Below are positions 26,602-35,707 of a stretch of DNA of 64,000 nt, piece after piece. The first letter of the stretch is position 1; each line of letters begins with the position of its first letter. Below the pieces are notes generated by a model. It had not been told where the DNA came from. It searched no databases and saw only the letters and a list, made by a program, of their open reading frames with translations. A program made the translations under genes and the position numbers. The DNA is from RGIG8745 sp964554265 (lineage in GTDB: Bacteria > Bacteroidota > Bacteroidia > Bacteroidales > Bacteroidaceae). The stretch spans positions 4,111 through 68,110 of the forward strand of contig CAZKOB010000002.1 in NCBI GenBank assembly GCA_964554265.1, written 5' to 3'.

Positions 26602-28065
26602 ATGGAATTACAGACTTTGGTAGACGGACTGGATATTCTTGATGTCAAAGGATGTTTGGCAAAAGACGTTAAGGGTGTGAACATCGACTCGCGTCTTGTT
26701 AGTGAAGGACATTTGTTTGTTGCTGTGAGAGGTACACAGTCTGATGGACACAGCTATATAGATAAAGCCGTGGAAAAAGGTGCTGAGGTTGTGGTATGTG
26801 AAGAATTTCCACTTTCGGTAAAAGAGAATGTCACCTATATAAAAGTGGCAGATTCCGGACACGTCGTGGGACAGATAGCCACACGATTCTATGGTGACCC
26901 GACATCACGGATGAAGCTTGTTGGAGTGACCGGTACAAACGGCAAGACGACCATAGCCACAGTGCTTTACAACATGTTCCGATGCATGGGGCATAAGGCT
27001 GGTCTGATATCCACTGTGGTGAACTATATTGACGGTGAGGCTGTGCCTACCGAACATACGACTCCCGACCCGATTACATTAAACATGTTGCTCGGACGTA
27101 TGGCCGATGCCGGCTGCGAATATGCTTTTATGGAGGTAAGCTCACATTCGATAGTGCAAGAGCGCATTGGCGGATTGAACTTTGCCGGAGGCGTATTTAC
27201 CAATATTACACGCGATCATCTTGATTATCACAAGACATTTGAAAATTACCTGAAGGCAAAGAAGCTGTTCTTTGATAATCTGCCGGAAACAGCCTTTGCT
27301 GTGACGAATGCTGACGACAAGAATGGTCTGGTGATGATGCAGAATACGCGTGCGGAAGTCAAAACCTACTCAGTACGTGGTGATGCGGATTTCAAGGCCA
27401 AAATCATAGAGTGCCATTTTGAGGGTATGTATCTTGAAATCAACGGTATGGAAGTTGGAGTGCAATTCATTGGTAAGTTCAATGTGTCCAATCTCCTTGC
27501 AGTGTATGGTACGGCAGTGATGCTCGGCAAGAATCCTTATGATGTATTGGTTGAGCTCAGCAAAATGCGGCCTGTTTCTGGTCGTTTCGATGCTGTGCGT
27601 TCATCTGTGGGCCAAATAGCCATTGTCGACTATGCACATACTCCGGATGCGATAGAGAATGTGTTGTCGGCAATACATGGTGTGCTTGAAGGCAAAGGAA
27701 AAGTGATTACAGTATGCGGTGCTGGTGGCAATCGTGACAAGGGCAAGCGTCCTCTCATGGCGAGGGAAGCAGTACGGCAAAGCGATATAGTCCTTATTAC
27801 GAGTGACAATCCGCGGTTTGAGGAACCTCAGGATATTATCAATGACATGCTTGCCGGGCTTGACAGCGAGCAGCACAGGAAAGTCATTTCCAATGTAGAC
27901 CGCAGGGAAGCTATTCGGACGGCATGCCGTTTAGCACAAAAGGGCGATGTCATCCTTATCGCCGGTAAAGGACACGAAAATTATCAGGAAGTGAAGGGAG
28001 TCAAGCACCATTTTGATGATAAGGAAGAAGTGGCAAAAGCTTTTGCCGAACTTGTCTTGAATTAA
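26602..28065 (+). CDS. murE: UDP-MurNAc-L-Ala-D-Glu:meso-diaminopimelate ligase
   Basis: Cytoplasmic ligase that adds the third peptide residue to the peptidoglycan precursor, 487 residues. It has the N-terminal UDP-binding domain, the ATP loop GTNGKTT (111-117), TPDPITLN and SSHSIVQERI in the central domain, and ITSDNPRFE near 400. The DNPR motif is the known determinant for meso-diaminopimelate rather than lysine, so the organism should have DAP-type peptidoglycan. GKGHE near the end is conserved. It is 30 nt after ftsI and 20 nt before mraY. murF, often next to murE elsewhere, is absent here. Confidence 0.96.
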   Translation: MELQTLVDGLDILDVKGCLAKDVKGVNIDSRLVSEGHLFVAVRGTQSDGHSYIDKAVEKGAEVVVCEEFPLSVKENVTYIKVADSGHVVGQIATRFYGDPTSRMKLVGVTGTNGKTTIATVLYNMFRCMGHKAGLISTVVNYIDGEAVPTEHTTPDPITLNMLLGRMADAGCEYAFMEVSSHSIVQERIGGLNFAGGVFTNITRDHLDYHKTFENYLKAKKLFFDNLPETAFAVTNADDKNGLVMMQNTRAEVKTYSVRGDADFKAKIIECHFEGMYLEINGMEVGVQFIGKFNVSNLLAVYGTAVMLGKNPYDVLVELSKMRPVSGRFDAVRSSVGQIAIVDYAHTPDAIENVLSAIHGVLEGKGKVITVCGAGGNRDKGKRPLMAREAVRQSDIVLITSDNPRFEEPQDIINDMLAGLDSEQHRKVISNVDRREAIRTACRLAQKGDVILIAGKGHENYQEVKGVKHHFDDKEEVAKAFAELVLN

Positions 28066-28085
28066 GAATATATACGTGATAGAAT

Positions 28086-29345
28086 ATGCTTTATTCGTTT
28101 TTTCAATATCTTGACAATTTGAACATCCCCGGTGCAAGAGTCTTTGGGTATGTGTCTTTTCGCTCATTGATGGCATTGATGTTGTCGTTGATTATATCAA
28201 TGATAGCTGGTGAGTACTTCATAAAGTATATGCGTCGTAATCAGCATATAGAGCAGGCACGCGATGCTGAAATCGACCCTTACGGAGTACAGAAGAAGGG
28301 AGTTCCATCTATGGGTGGAGTCATTATCATTGCAGGTGTACTGCTACCGTCTCTGTTGCTTGGCAAGCTGACCAATGTATATATGATATTGCTTCTGGTC
28401 ACACTCGTGTGGTTTGGTTTTCTGGGGTTTATGGATGACAAGATAAAGCTCTCGGGGAACAAGGATGGCATGAAGCCGCGCTATAAGTTACTTGGGCAGC
28501 TTCTGCTCGGCTGTGTTATAGGGGTGACCTTGTGGCTTAGTCCGCAGGCCGTCGTGCGTGAGAATGTCAGTCGTGAGATAGGCCACTCCGAGGTGGTGTA
28601 CCATAAGAGTGAAGCAAGGAAATCGACAGTGACGACGATGCCTTTTTTCAAGAACAACAACTTTGACTATTATGAAGTATTTAGTTGGATTAAGGACGGC
28701 AGGACACAGCGTGCTTGTGGCTGGATACTCTTCATACTTGTTACGACATTTGTGATAACAGCGGTGTCTAATGGAGCCAACCTGAACGATGGTATGGATG
28801 GAATGTGTGCCGGAAATTCGGCCATAATAGGCTTCACTCTGGGTGTTCTTGCCTATGTCTCCGGACACATACAGTTTGCCGGCTATCTGAATGTAATGTA
28901 TATACCTGGTTCGGAAGAAATAGTGGTCTTCCTTTGTGCCTTTGTCGGTGCTTTGATAGGTTTTTTGTGGTACAATGCTTATCCGGCAAAAGTATTCATG
29001 GGCGATACGGGGAGTCTGACGATAGGTGGAGTAATAGCCGTGACAGCAGTAATCATTCACAAAGAACTGATGCTACCAATATTGTGTGGAATATTCCTTA
29101 TGGAAAGCCTTTCTGTGATACTGCAACTGGGGTATGCAAGGTATGGAAACCGCAAAGGTCTGAAACTTCGCGTTTTCAAGCGCGCACCTTTTCATGACCA
29201 TTACCGACACAAAATGCAGGCTGATACCAAATATCTGATAAAGAAGCCGGATGGACTGCTTTTTGAGAGCATGATAACCACACGTTTCTGGATAATGACG
29301 ATACTGTTGGCTGCCATCACGGTGATTACATTGAAGATAAGATAA
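28086..29345 (+). CDS. mraY: Phospho-MurNAc-pentapeptide translocase
   Basis: Integral membrane enzyme that transfers phospho-MurNAc-pentapeptide to undecaprenyl phosphate (lipid I). It is 419 residues, longer than the ~360 of E. coli because of a loop around residues 150-210 (REIGHSEVVYHKSEARKS and following), typical of Bacteroidetes. About ten transmembrane helices are evident. Catalytic motifs are GFMDDKIKL (about 115-123), NLNDGMDGMCAG (about 232-243) and VFMGDTGSL (about 303-311), with FKRAPFHDHYRHK near the end. It is embedded in the dcw operon. Confidence 0.95.
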   Translation: MLYSFFQYLDNLNIPGARVFGYVSFRSLMALMLSLIISMIAGEYFIKYMRRNQHIEQARDAEIDPYGVQKKGVPSMGGVIIIAGVLLPSLLLGKLTNVYMILLLVTLVWFGFLGFMDDKIKLSGNKDGMKPRYKLLGQLLLGCVIGVTLWLSPQAVVRENVSREIGHSEVVYHKSEARKSTVTTMPFFKNNNFDYYEVFSWIKDGRTQRACGWILFILVTTFVITAVSNGANLNDGMDGMCAGNSAIIGFTLGVLAYVSGHIQFAGYLNVMYIPGSEEIVVFLCAFVGALIGFLWYNAYPAKVFMGDTGSLTIGGVIAVTAVIIHKELMLPILCGIFLMESLSVILQLGYARYGNRKGLKLRVFKRAPFHDHYRHKMQADTKYLIKKPDGLLFESMITTRFWIMTILLAAITVITLKIR

Positions 29346-29390
29346 GTGATAGAATGAAATGTTATTAAAAATAAAGTAAATAGAGAATAT

Positions 29391-30725
29391 ATGAAAAGAA
29401 TTGTTGTTTTAGGAGCTGCAGAAAGTGGTGCTGGTGCCGCAGTGCTTGCCAAGGTGAAAGGATTTGATGTGTTTGTTTCCGACATGTCGGTAATAAAGGA
29501 AAAATATAAGAACCTTCTTGACTCATACCATATAGCATGGGAAGAAGGACACCATACAGAAGAATTGATTCTCAATGCGGATGAAATCGTGAAAAGTCCG
29601 GGAATACCGGAAAATGCACCGATGATACTCAAGGTGAAAGAGAAGAAAATATCTATCATCTCGGAAATAGAATTTGCAGGCCGCTATACTGATGCCAAGA
29701 TGATATGCATAACAGGCTCCAACGGAAAGACTACTACGACATCTCTTATCTATCATATTCTGAAGCAGGCAGGCTACAATGTGGGGCTTGCAGGAAATAT
29801 CGGTCGCAGTTTGGCTTTGCAGGTGGCCGAAGAGAAGGAATACGATTATTATGTGATAGAACTCAGCAGTTTCCAGTTGGATAACATGTATGATTTCAAG
29901 GCGGACATTGCTGTATTGATGAATATAACCCCAGATCATCTTGACCGTTATGATTTCAAAATGCAGAACTATGTGGACTCCAAGATGCGCATAACGAGAA
30001 ATCAGACGGAAAACGATGCTTTTGTGTATTGGAATGATGACCCTGTCGTAGCTGAAGAATTGAAGAAATACAATATAAAGGCTCGTTTGTATCCGTTCTC
30101 GGAGTTCAAGAGTACAGATACCATTGCATATACAGAAGATATGGAATTTATAATAGAAAAACCTATACCTTTCAATATGGAGCAGGAAGAACTGGCTTTG
30201 AGAGGTAAGCATAATCTCTACAATTCTCTTGCGGCCGGTATAACAGCTGATATCGCTGGGGTTAACAATGAGCAGATACGTAAGGGGCTCAGCAGTTTTG
30301 CCGGCGTAGAGCACAGGTTGGAAAATGCGGGACGAGTGCGTGGAGTGGATTTCATCAATGATTCCAAGGCTACGAACGTAAACGCTTGTTGGTATGCCCT
30401 TGAAAGCATGAAGCAGCCGACAGTGCTGATTCTTGGAGGAAAGGACAAGGGCAATGATTACAGTGAAATTTTCGATCTTGTCAAGGAAAAGTGCATAGGA
30501 CTTGTGTTTCTTGGGGTAGATAATACGAAACTTCATGCAGCATTTGATGGTTTCGGTATTCCGATAGTGGATGTTCGTAACATGAAGGACTGTGTGGATG
30601 AATGTTATAAGATGGCTCGTCCCGGAAGTTGCGTTCTCCTCAGTCCTTGCTGTGCAAGTTTTGACTTGTTCAAGAATATGGAAGACAGAGGAGAACAGTT
30701 CAAAGAATGTGTGAGAAACTTATAA
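29391..30725 (+). CDS. murD: UDP-MurNAc-L-alanine:D-glutamate ligase
   Basis: Cytoplasmic Mur ligase adding D-glutamate, 444 residues. It begins MKRIVVLGAAESGAG (UMP-binding Rossmann-like domain). The ATP loop is TGSNGKTTTT (about 107-116); the central domain has ELSSFQLDN and NITPDHLDRYD; the C-terminal domain has FINDSKATNVNACWYAL and LLSPCCASFDLFKNMEDRG, the MurD fingerprint. ftsW follows after 125 nt. Confidence 0.95.
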   Translation: MKRIVVLGAAESGAGAAVLAKVKGFDVFVSDMSVIKEKYKNLLDSYHIAWEEGHHTEELILNADEIVKSPGIPENAPMILKVKEKKISIISEIEFAGRYTDAKMICITGSNGKTTTTSLIYHILKQAGYNVGLAGNIGRSLALQVAEEKEYDYYVIELSSFQLDNMYDFKADIAVLMNITPDHLDRYDFKMQNYVDSKMRITRNQTENDAFVYWNDDPVVAEELKKYNIKARLYPFSEFKSTDTIAYTEDMEFIIEKPIPFNMEQEELALRGKHNLYNSLAAGITADIAGVNNEQIRKGLSSFAGVEHRLENAGRVRGVDFINDSKATNVNACWYALESMKQPTVLILGGKDKGNDYSEIFDLVKEKCIGLVFLGVDNTKLHAAFDGFGIPIVDVRNMKDCVDECYKMARPGSCVLLSPCCASFDLFKNMEDRGEQFKECVRNL

Positions 30726-30850
30726 CATAAATGTCAGTAAGAATATAGGTCTCCGATATCTGAAACTGATAGTCCGGATGACGGTTTGCATCGTGCCTTG
30801 TATGTCGGTGTCCGATGCGAAGTGTTACAAAAGCCAAAAACTGTAGAAAA

Positions 30851-32173
30851 ATGGGCAAGATTGTTTCTGATTTTTTCAAAGGAAATCTTTTTAAGGGCGA
30901 CAAGGGAGTGTGGATGATATATTTCTTCCTCTGCTTGATATCTCTTGTCGAGGTGTATAGCGCATCGAGTACACTCACTTATAAGACAGGGAATCATTGG
31001 GCTCCGATGATTAGTCAGGCTGGTTTTATTCTGGCAGGGCTTGTGGTCATTTTGTTTGTGCACCGTGTGCCTTGCAAGTGGTTCATGCTTTTCCCCTTTG
31101 TGCTTCTTCCCGTGTCAGTACTTCTTCTACTGTACACATTGATGTTTGGCGGTGAGATAAACGAGACAAGCCGTTGGATCACGCTTGGACCGATACGTTT
31201 CCAGCCTTCAGAATTAGGCAAGGCGGCTCTTATCATGTCTGTGGCTGTAGTGTTGGCTAAAACACAGTCGGAAGAGGTCGTTGAAGTCAGAGGCAAGCAG
31301 AAGCGTGTGGCAGGAGCGATAAAGGGAGGGCATTCCCTTGCATACAAAATTATAGTAGTCATGACATTGATAGTGTGTGGATTGATATTCCCTGAAAATT
31401 TCTCGACCGCAATCATGCTGGCAACAGTAGTCTTTGTCATGATGATAATCGGACATATACCATTGGATTTGATGTTGAAAACGATAGTGGCGGTCATTGC
31501 GGTAGGAATGCTTGCATTCTTTATGATGATGACGCTGGACAAATCGACTTTGGAAGGTTTGCCCGGGTGTAAGCGTCTTGCAACAGGAAAGGGAAGAATT
31601 GAACGGATGCTGCAAAGCAAACAGGAACAAGGGAATGATACAGTGGATCTTGCGAAATATATAAAGGATGAGAATGCACAGGTGACACATTCGTTCATGG
31701 CTGTAGCAAATTCAAATATTATAGGAAGAGGAGCTGGAAATTCGATAGAGCGTGACTTCCTTTCGCATGCAGAGTCTGATTTTATTTTTGCGATAATTGT
31801 AGAGGAAATAGGGATTTTTGGTGCATTGTTTGTTATATTCCTATATGTGGCATTACTCATTCGCGTAGGACGAATAGCACAAAAATGCCGGCGCTTTTTC
31901 CCAGCCTATCTTGTGCTTGGGTTTGGTATCATGATGGTGTTGCAGGCACTTGTAAATATGGGGGTAGCTGTCGGGCTGTTCCCCGTGACAGGACAACCTT
32001 TGCCGTTGATCAGCCGTGGAGGAACTTCCATTATGATAACCAGTTTTTATATAGGAGTGATTCTTAGTGTCAGTCGTTATGCGGATAAAGTGGGAGAGAC
32101 AAAGGCGCAGCCTGCTGAAATCGTACCGGATGGTGAAACTTCAGAATATTACGATGACAAGAATATGATTTGA
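30851..32173 (+). CDS. ftsW: Septal peptidoglycan polymerase (SEDS protein FtsW)
   Basis: 440-residue SEDS glycosyltransferase with about ten transmembrane helices, which polymerises lipid II together with FtsI at the septum. Diagnostic parts are GDKGVWMIYFFLCLISLVEVYSASS, the FQPSELGKAALIM motif (about 117-129), and GLFPVTGQPLPLISRGGTS near residue 390-408, the SEDS signature. The start at 30851 (MGKIVSDFF) is preferred over 30815 because the upstream residues are basic and not family-like. It pairs functionally with ftsI at 24397; the elongasome paralogue is at 46130. Confidence 0.94.
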   Translation: MGKIVSDFFKGNLFKGDKGVWMIYFFLCLISLVEVYSASSTLTYKTGNHWAPMISQAGFILAGLVVILFVHRVPCKWFMLFPFVLLPVSVLLLLYTLMFGGEINETSRWITLGPIRFQPSELGKAALIMSVAVVLAKTQSEEVVEVRGKQKRVAGAIKGGHSLAYKIIVVMTLIVCGLIFPENFSTAIMLATVVFVMMIIGHIPLDLMLKTIVAVIAVGMLAFFMMMTLDKSTLEGLPGCKRLATGKGRIERMLQSKQEQGNDTVDLAKYIKDENAQVTHSFMAVANSNIIGRGAGNSIERDFLSHAESDFIFAIIVEEIGIFGALFVIFLYVALLIRVGRIAQKCRRFFPAYLVLGFGIMMVLQALVNMGVAVGLFPVTGQPLPLISRGGTSIMITSFYIGVILSVSRYADKVGETKAQPAEIVPDGETSEYYDDKNMI

Positions 32174-32246
32174 ATAGTATGAACGTGATTTTCAGCATGT
32201 AAATCAAATAAAATTAAAACATGAATCTTGTTTGCTCTTTTATTTG

Positions 32247-32254
32247 TACTTTTG
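32247..32254 (+). promoter_or_regulatory. Possible internal promoter before murG
   Basis: TACTTTTG fits TAnnTTTG and lies about 80 nt upstream of murG in a 163-nt gap, the widest inside the dcw cluster. The -33 element is not at ideal spacing. Confidence 0.4.
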
Positions 32255-32336
32255 CATCTAAGTGAAAATAATAGTATATTTCCCTCTACTTAATATGGAG
32301 TAGAAATGAAGCAATAAGATTATAGATGTTGAGTTT

Positions 32337-33473
32337 ATGAACAAAGAAGATAAATTGAGGATTATTGTCAGCGGAGGAGGAACAGGCGGTCATATATTTC
32401 CGGCTGTGGCCATAGCCAATGCTGTAAAGAAGCTGCATCCAGAGGCTGAAATATTGTTTGTCGGTGCGGAAGGACGAATGGAAATGCAGCGTGTGCCGGC
32501 AGCCGGATATAAGATTGTCGGATTGCCAATAGCCGGATTTGATAGGAAGAACATGCTGAAAAATATAGTGGTGCTGTGGAAGATACTGCGAAGCCAGATG
32601 ATGGCCAGACGTATTATACGTGATTTCTCTCCTATGGTGGTGGTTGGTGTTGGAGGATATGCAAGTGGTCCTACTTTGAAAATGGCCGGTAGCATGGGAA
32701 TACCAACACTTATTCAGGAGCAAAATTCGTATGCGGGTGTGACGAATAAACTTTTGGCAAAATCAGCCTGTAAGATTTGTGTCGCTTATGACGGCATGGA
32801 ACGTTTCTTCCCGAAAGAGAAAATTCTGATGACAGGTAATCCTGTAAGACAGTCTTTGCTTGACATCTCAATATCTAAATCGGAGGCTTTGCGTAGCTTT
32901 GGATTAGAACCTGACAAGCGAACCGTGCTTATCATTGGTGGGAGCCTTGGCGCAAGAACTGTGAATGAGAGTGTGTTGAGTCATTTAGAAGACATCCGTA
33001 AGTCTGATGTACAGTTCATTTGGCAGACAGGAAAATACTATAGTGAGAACATAAAAAGCAGGCTTGCCAAAGAACCTGAATTGCATAACCTCCATGTTAC
33101 GGATTTCATCTCCAATATGGACAAGGCTTATGTGGCGGCAGATCTTGTGATCTCACGTGCAGGAGCAAGTTCGATATCAGAGCTTTGCCTGTTGAAGAAA
33201 CCTTCGATACTGGTTCCTTCGCCCAATGTGGCAGAAGATCATCAGACGAAAAATGCACTTGCGCTCTCAGAAAAGAATGCTGCTTTGTTTGTGAAGGACT
33301 GTGATGCGGTTGGAGAATTGATATTGCTTGCTATAAAAACTGTGGAAGATGATGCAAAACTTACTTCTCTTGGTGAAAATGCCGGGAATTTAGCTTTTGC
33401 AGATTCTGCGGATGTCATAGCAAGGGAAGTTTGTCGGCTTGCTGCTGATTATAAATGTAAAAACAATATTTGA
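32337..33473 (+). CDS. murG: UDP-GlcNAc:lipid I N-acetylglucosaminyltransferase
   Basis: Peripheral membrane GT28 glycosyltransferase making lipid II, 378 residues. The N-terminal GGGTGGHIFPAVAIA loop (about 13-27), GVGGYASGP (about 104-112), the QEQNSYAGVTNK segment, and the C-terminal donor site SRAGASSISELCLLKKPSILVPSPNVAEDHQTKNA (divided here over about 272-306) are all present. Its stop is 8 nt before the preferred murC start. Confidence 0.95.
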   Translation: MNKEDKLRIIVSGGGTGGHIFPAVAIANAVKKLHPEAEILFVGAEGRMEMQRVPAAGYKIVGLPIAGFDRKNMLKNIVVLWKILRSQMMARRIIRDFSPMVVVGVGGYASGPTLKMAGSMGIPTLIQEQNSYAGVTNKLLAKSACKICVAYDGMERFFPKEKILMTGNPVRQSLLDISISKSEALRSFGLEPDKRTVLIIGGSLGARTVNESVLSHLEDIRKSDVQFIWQTGKYYSENIKSRLAKEPELHNLHVTDFISNMDKAYVAADLVISRAGASSISELCLLKKPSILVPSPNVAEDHQTKNALALSEKNAALFVKDCDAVGELILLAIKTVEDDAKLTSLGENAGNLAFADSADVIAREVCRLAADYKCKNNI

Positions 33474-33481
33474 ATACAAGG

Positions 33482-34876
33482 ATGGAAGGAAGTGTAGCTG
33501 AAACGTATAAGAATATAAAATCTGTGTATTTTGTGGGAGCTGGTGGAATTGGCATGAGTGCAATTCTGCGCTATTTCCTTGCAAAAGGTTATCATGTTGG
33601 TGGATATGACAAGACACCGAGTGAACTTACCCGGCAGCTTGTGAAAGAAGGGGCGGAGATTCATTATGAGGATGCTGTAGAGCGGATACCGGAGGAGTTC
33701 AAAGATAAAGAGACGACTCTTGTTGTGTATACTCCTGCAATACCAGAAGAACATAAGGAACTGACCTTCTTCCGTGTAAATGGGTTCCGTATCCGAAAGC
33801 GTGCACAGGTTCTAGGCTTTTTGACGAACAAGCACAAAGGGCTTTGTGTGGCCGGTACGCATGGCAAGACTACGACTTCGTCTATGGCGGCACACTTGTT
33901 GCATCAGTCGCATGTCGATTGTAATGCCTTTCTTGGAGGAATAACCAAGAACTATGGTACCAATTACATTATATCCCATGAAAGTGATTATGTGGTAATA
34001 GAAGCCGATGAGTTTGATCGTTCTTTTCATTGGCTAACTCCCTATATGAGTGTCATTACTGCTACAGATCCTGACCATCTTGACGTTTATGGAACGAAAG
34101 AGGAATATCTTGAGAGCTTCCGTAAATACAGCAGTTTGATTGAACCGGGAGGAGCGCTTATTATACACAAAGGACTGGAAATGAAGGTTGATGTGCAGCC
34201 CGGAGTGAGGGTTTATGAGTATTCGCGTGATGAGGGAGATTTTCATGCAGAAAATATCCGCATCGGAGGTGGAGATATTGTGTTCGACTTTGTTTGTCAG
34301 GACCGAGTGATTAGAGACATTCAGTTGGGAGTACCAGTCAGTATTAACATTGAGAACAGTATTGCAGCAATGGCTTTGACCACCCTGAATGGAGTGACGG
34401 ATGATGAAATTCGTATGGGCATGGCTAGTTTTAGAGGAGTAGACCGTCGTTTCGACTTCAAAATAAAGAATGAACGTATTGTATTTCTTAGTGATTATGC
34501 CCATCATCCTAACGAGATTCGGCAAAGCGTAAAATCAGTACGTGATATCTATCCAGAGAAGAGGATTGCTGCAATATTCCAGCCGCATCTTTATACTCGT
34601 ACACGTGACTTTTATCGTGAATTTGCAGACAGTCTTTCACTCCTTGATGAAGTTTTTATATGTGATATTTATCCTGCACGAGAAGAACCTATAGAAGGTG
34701 TGACAAGCAAACTGATATATGACAATCTGCGTTGTGGCATCAAGCGCCATCTCATACGCAAGGAGGAAATTCTTGAATGTGTGCGTAAGGGCGATTTTGA
34801 TGTGCTTATGTCACTTGGTGCCGGAGATATAGAAACTTATGTGCCACAGATAACAGAGATATTGAAGGACAGGTAA
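33482..34876 (+). CDS. murC: UDP-MurNAc:L-alanine ligase
   Basis: First Mur ligase, adding L-alanine to UDP-MurNAc; 464 residues. It begins MEGSVAETYKNIKSVYFVGAG, with FVGAGGIGMSAI (about 16-27) as the UMP loop, GTHGKTTTSSM (about 122-132) as the ATP loop, and DEFDRSFHWLTP and DYAHHPNEIRQS in the central and C-terminal domains. An in-frame TTG at 33470 overlapping the murG stop is less likely than the ATG at 33482. Confidence 0.95.
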   Translation: MEGSVAETYKNIKSVYFVGAGGIGMSAILRYFLAKGYHVGGYDKTPSELTRQLVKEGAEIHYEDAVERIPEEFKDKETTLVVYTPAIPEEHKELTFFRVNGFRIRKRAQVLGFLTNKHKGLCVAGTHGKTTTSSMAAHLLHQSHVDCNAFLGGITKNYGTNYIISHESDYVVIEADEFDRSFHWLTPYMSVITATDPDHLDVYGTKEEYLESFRKYSSLIEPGGALIIHKGLEMKVDVQPGVRVYEYSRDEGDFHAENIRIGGGDIVFDFVCQDRVIRDIQLGVPVSINIENSIAAMALTTLNGVTDDEIRMGMASFRGVDRRFDFKIKNERIVFLSDYAHHPNEIRQSVKSVRDIYPEKRIAAIFQPHLYTRTRDFYREFADSLSLLDEVFICDIYPAREEPIEGVTSKLIYDNLRCGIKRHLIRKEEILECVRKGDFDVLMSLGAGDIETYVPQITEILKDR

Positions 34877-34936
34877 CGGCTTTTACTGTGTTTTTTGTAT
34901 ACATATGTGAAGCTTGTTAGTTATATTTAACGCGAT

Positions 34937-35701
34937 ATGAAGTTTGTAAGAATAATAAAGTTCTCTTTGATGGTGATTCTGCTTTTGGGAGTTGCCGTGT
35001 ATGTTGCGTATGCAATGTTCGATATGTCCAAAAGCGATCCGGAAGAGAAGTGTACAGGTCTTATTCTTGATATTGATGGTCGTTCTTGTACCAATTTTGT
35101 AGATAAAACAGAAGTGGAAGAGATGCTGAAGGCGGCTCATTTGTACCCGAAAGGGATGTTGATGAAAGATGTGAATACTCGTGGCATTGAAACAGAACTC
35201 AAGACAAATGAGTTTATAGAAAGTGTTGAATGCTATAAGTCGTCTACAGGAAAACTTTGTATAAGGATTGTACAACGCACTCCTGTGGTATACGCTCTTC
35301 CGGATAATGCGGCCGGATATTTCGTGGATCGCTCGGGCAAAATACTTTCCAATACCAATTACGCAGCGAATATAATAACGGCGACAGGGCATTTTACACC
35401 TGACTATGCTGCAAGCAAGTTGGCCCCCTTGGGAGTCTATCTGCAGGAAAATCCTTTTTGGAACAATCAGATAGAACAGGTTTATGTTAGTGTAAGTCGT
35501 GGCAATAAATATGTTGTAGAACTTGTACCGAGGGTTGGTGACCAGACCATATATCTTGGCGACATAGACGGATTTGAGAAAAAACTTCGTCGATTGAAAA
35601 TCTTTTATGAGAAAGCTATGAGATGTGTGGGATGGAATAAATATGACAAGATAAATCTCGAATATAACAATCAGATAATTTGTACAAAACAAAAGAATTA
35701 A
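34937..35701 (+). CDS. ftsQ: Divisome protein FtsQ
   Basis: 254-residue bitopic membrane protein: a short cytoplasmic N-terminus, a transmembrane helix at about residues 7-28 (FSLMVILLLGVAVYVAYAMF), then a periplasmic POTRA/FtsQ-type region with a conserved YFVDRSGKIL stretch. Bacteroidetes FtsQ sequences are divergent, so assignment rests on topology, the POTRA-like pattern, and location between murC and ftsA. FtsQ links the early ring to FtsL and the septal synthases. The ftsA gene starts 6 nt after the stop. Confidence 0.88.
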   Translation: MKFVRIIKFSLMVILLLGVAVYVAYAMFDMSKSDPEEKCTGLILDIDGRSCTNFVDKTEVEEMLKAAHLYPKGMLMKDVNTRGIETELKTNEFIESVECYKSSTGKLCIRIVQRTPVVYALPDNAAGYFVDRSGKILSNTNYAANIITATGHFTPDYAASKLAPLGVYLQENPFWNNQIEQVYVSVSRGNKYVVELVPRVGDQTIYLGDIDGFEKKLRRLKIFYEKAMRCVGWNKYDKINLEYNNQIICTKQKN

Positions 35702-35707
35702 TTATAT

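Noticed and set aside
26572..28085. Missing murF as a sign of cluster damage
   Set aside because: murF and ddl are commonly located elsewhere in Bacteroidetes; the murE-mraY junction is tight and intact.
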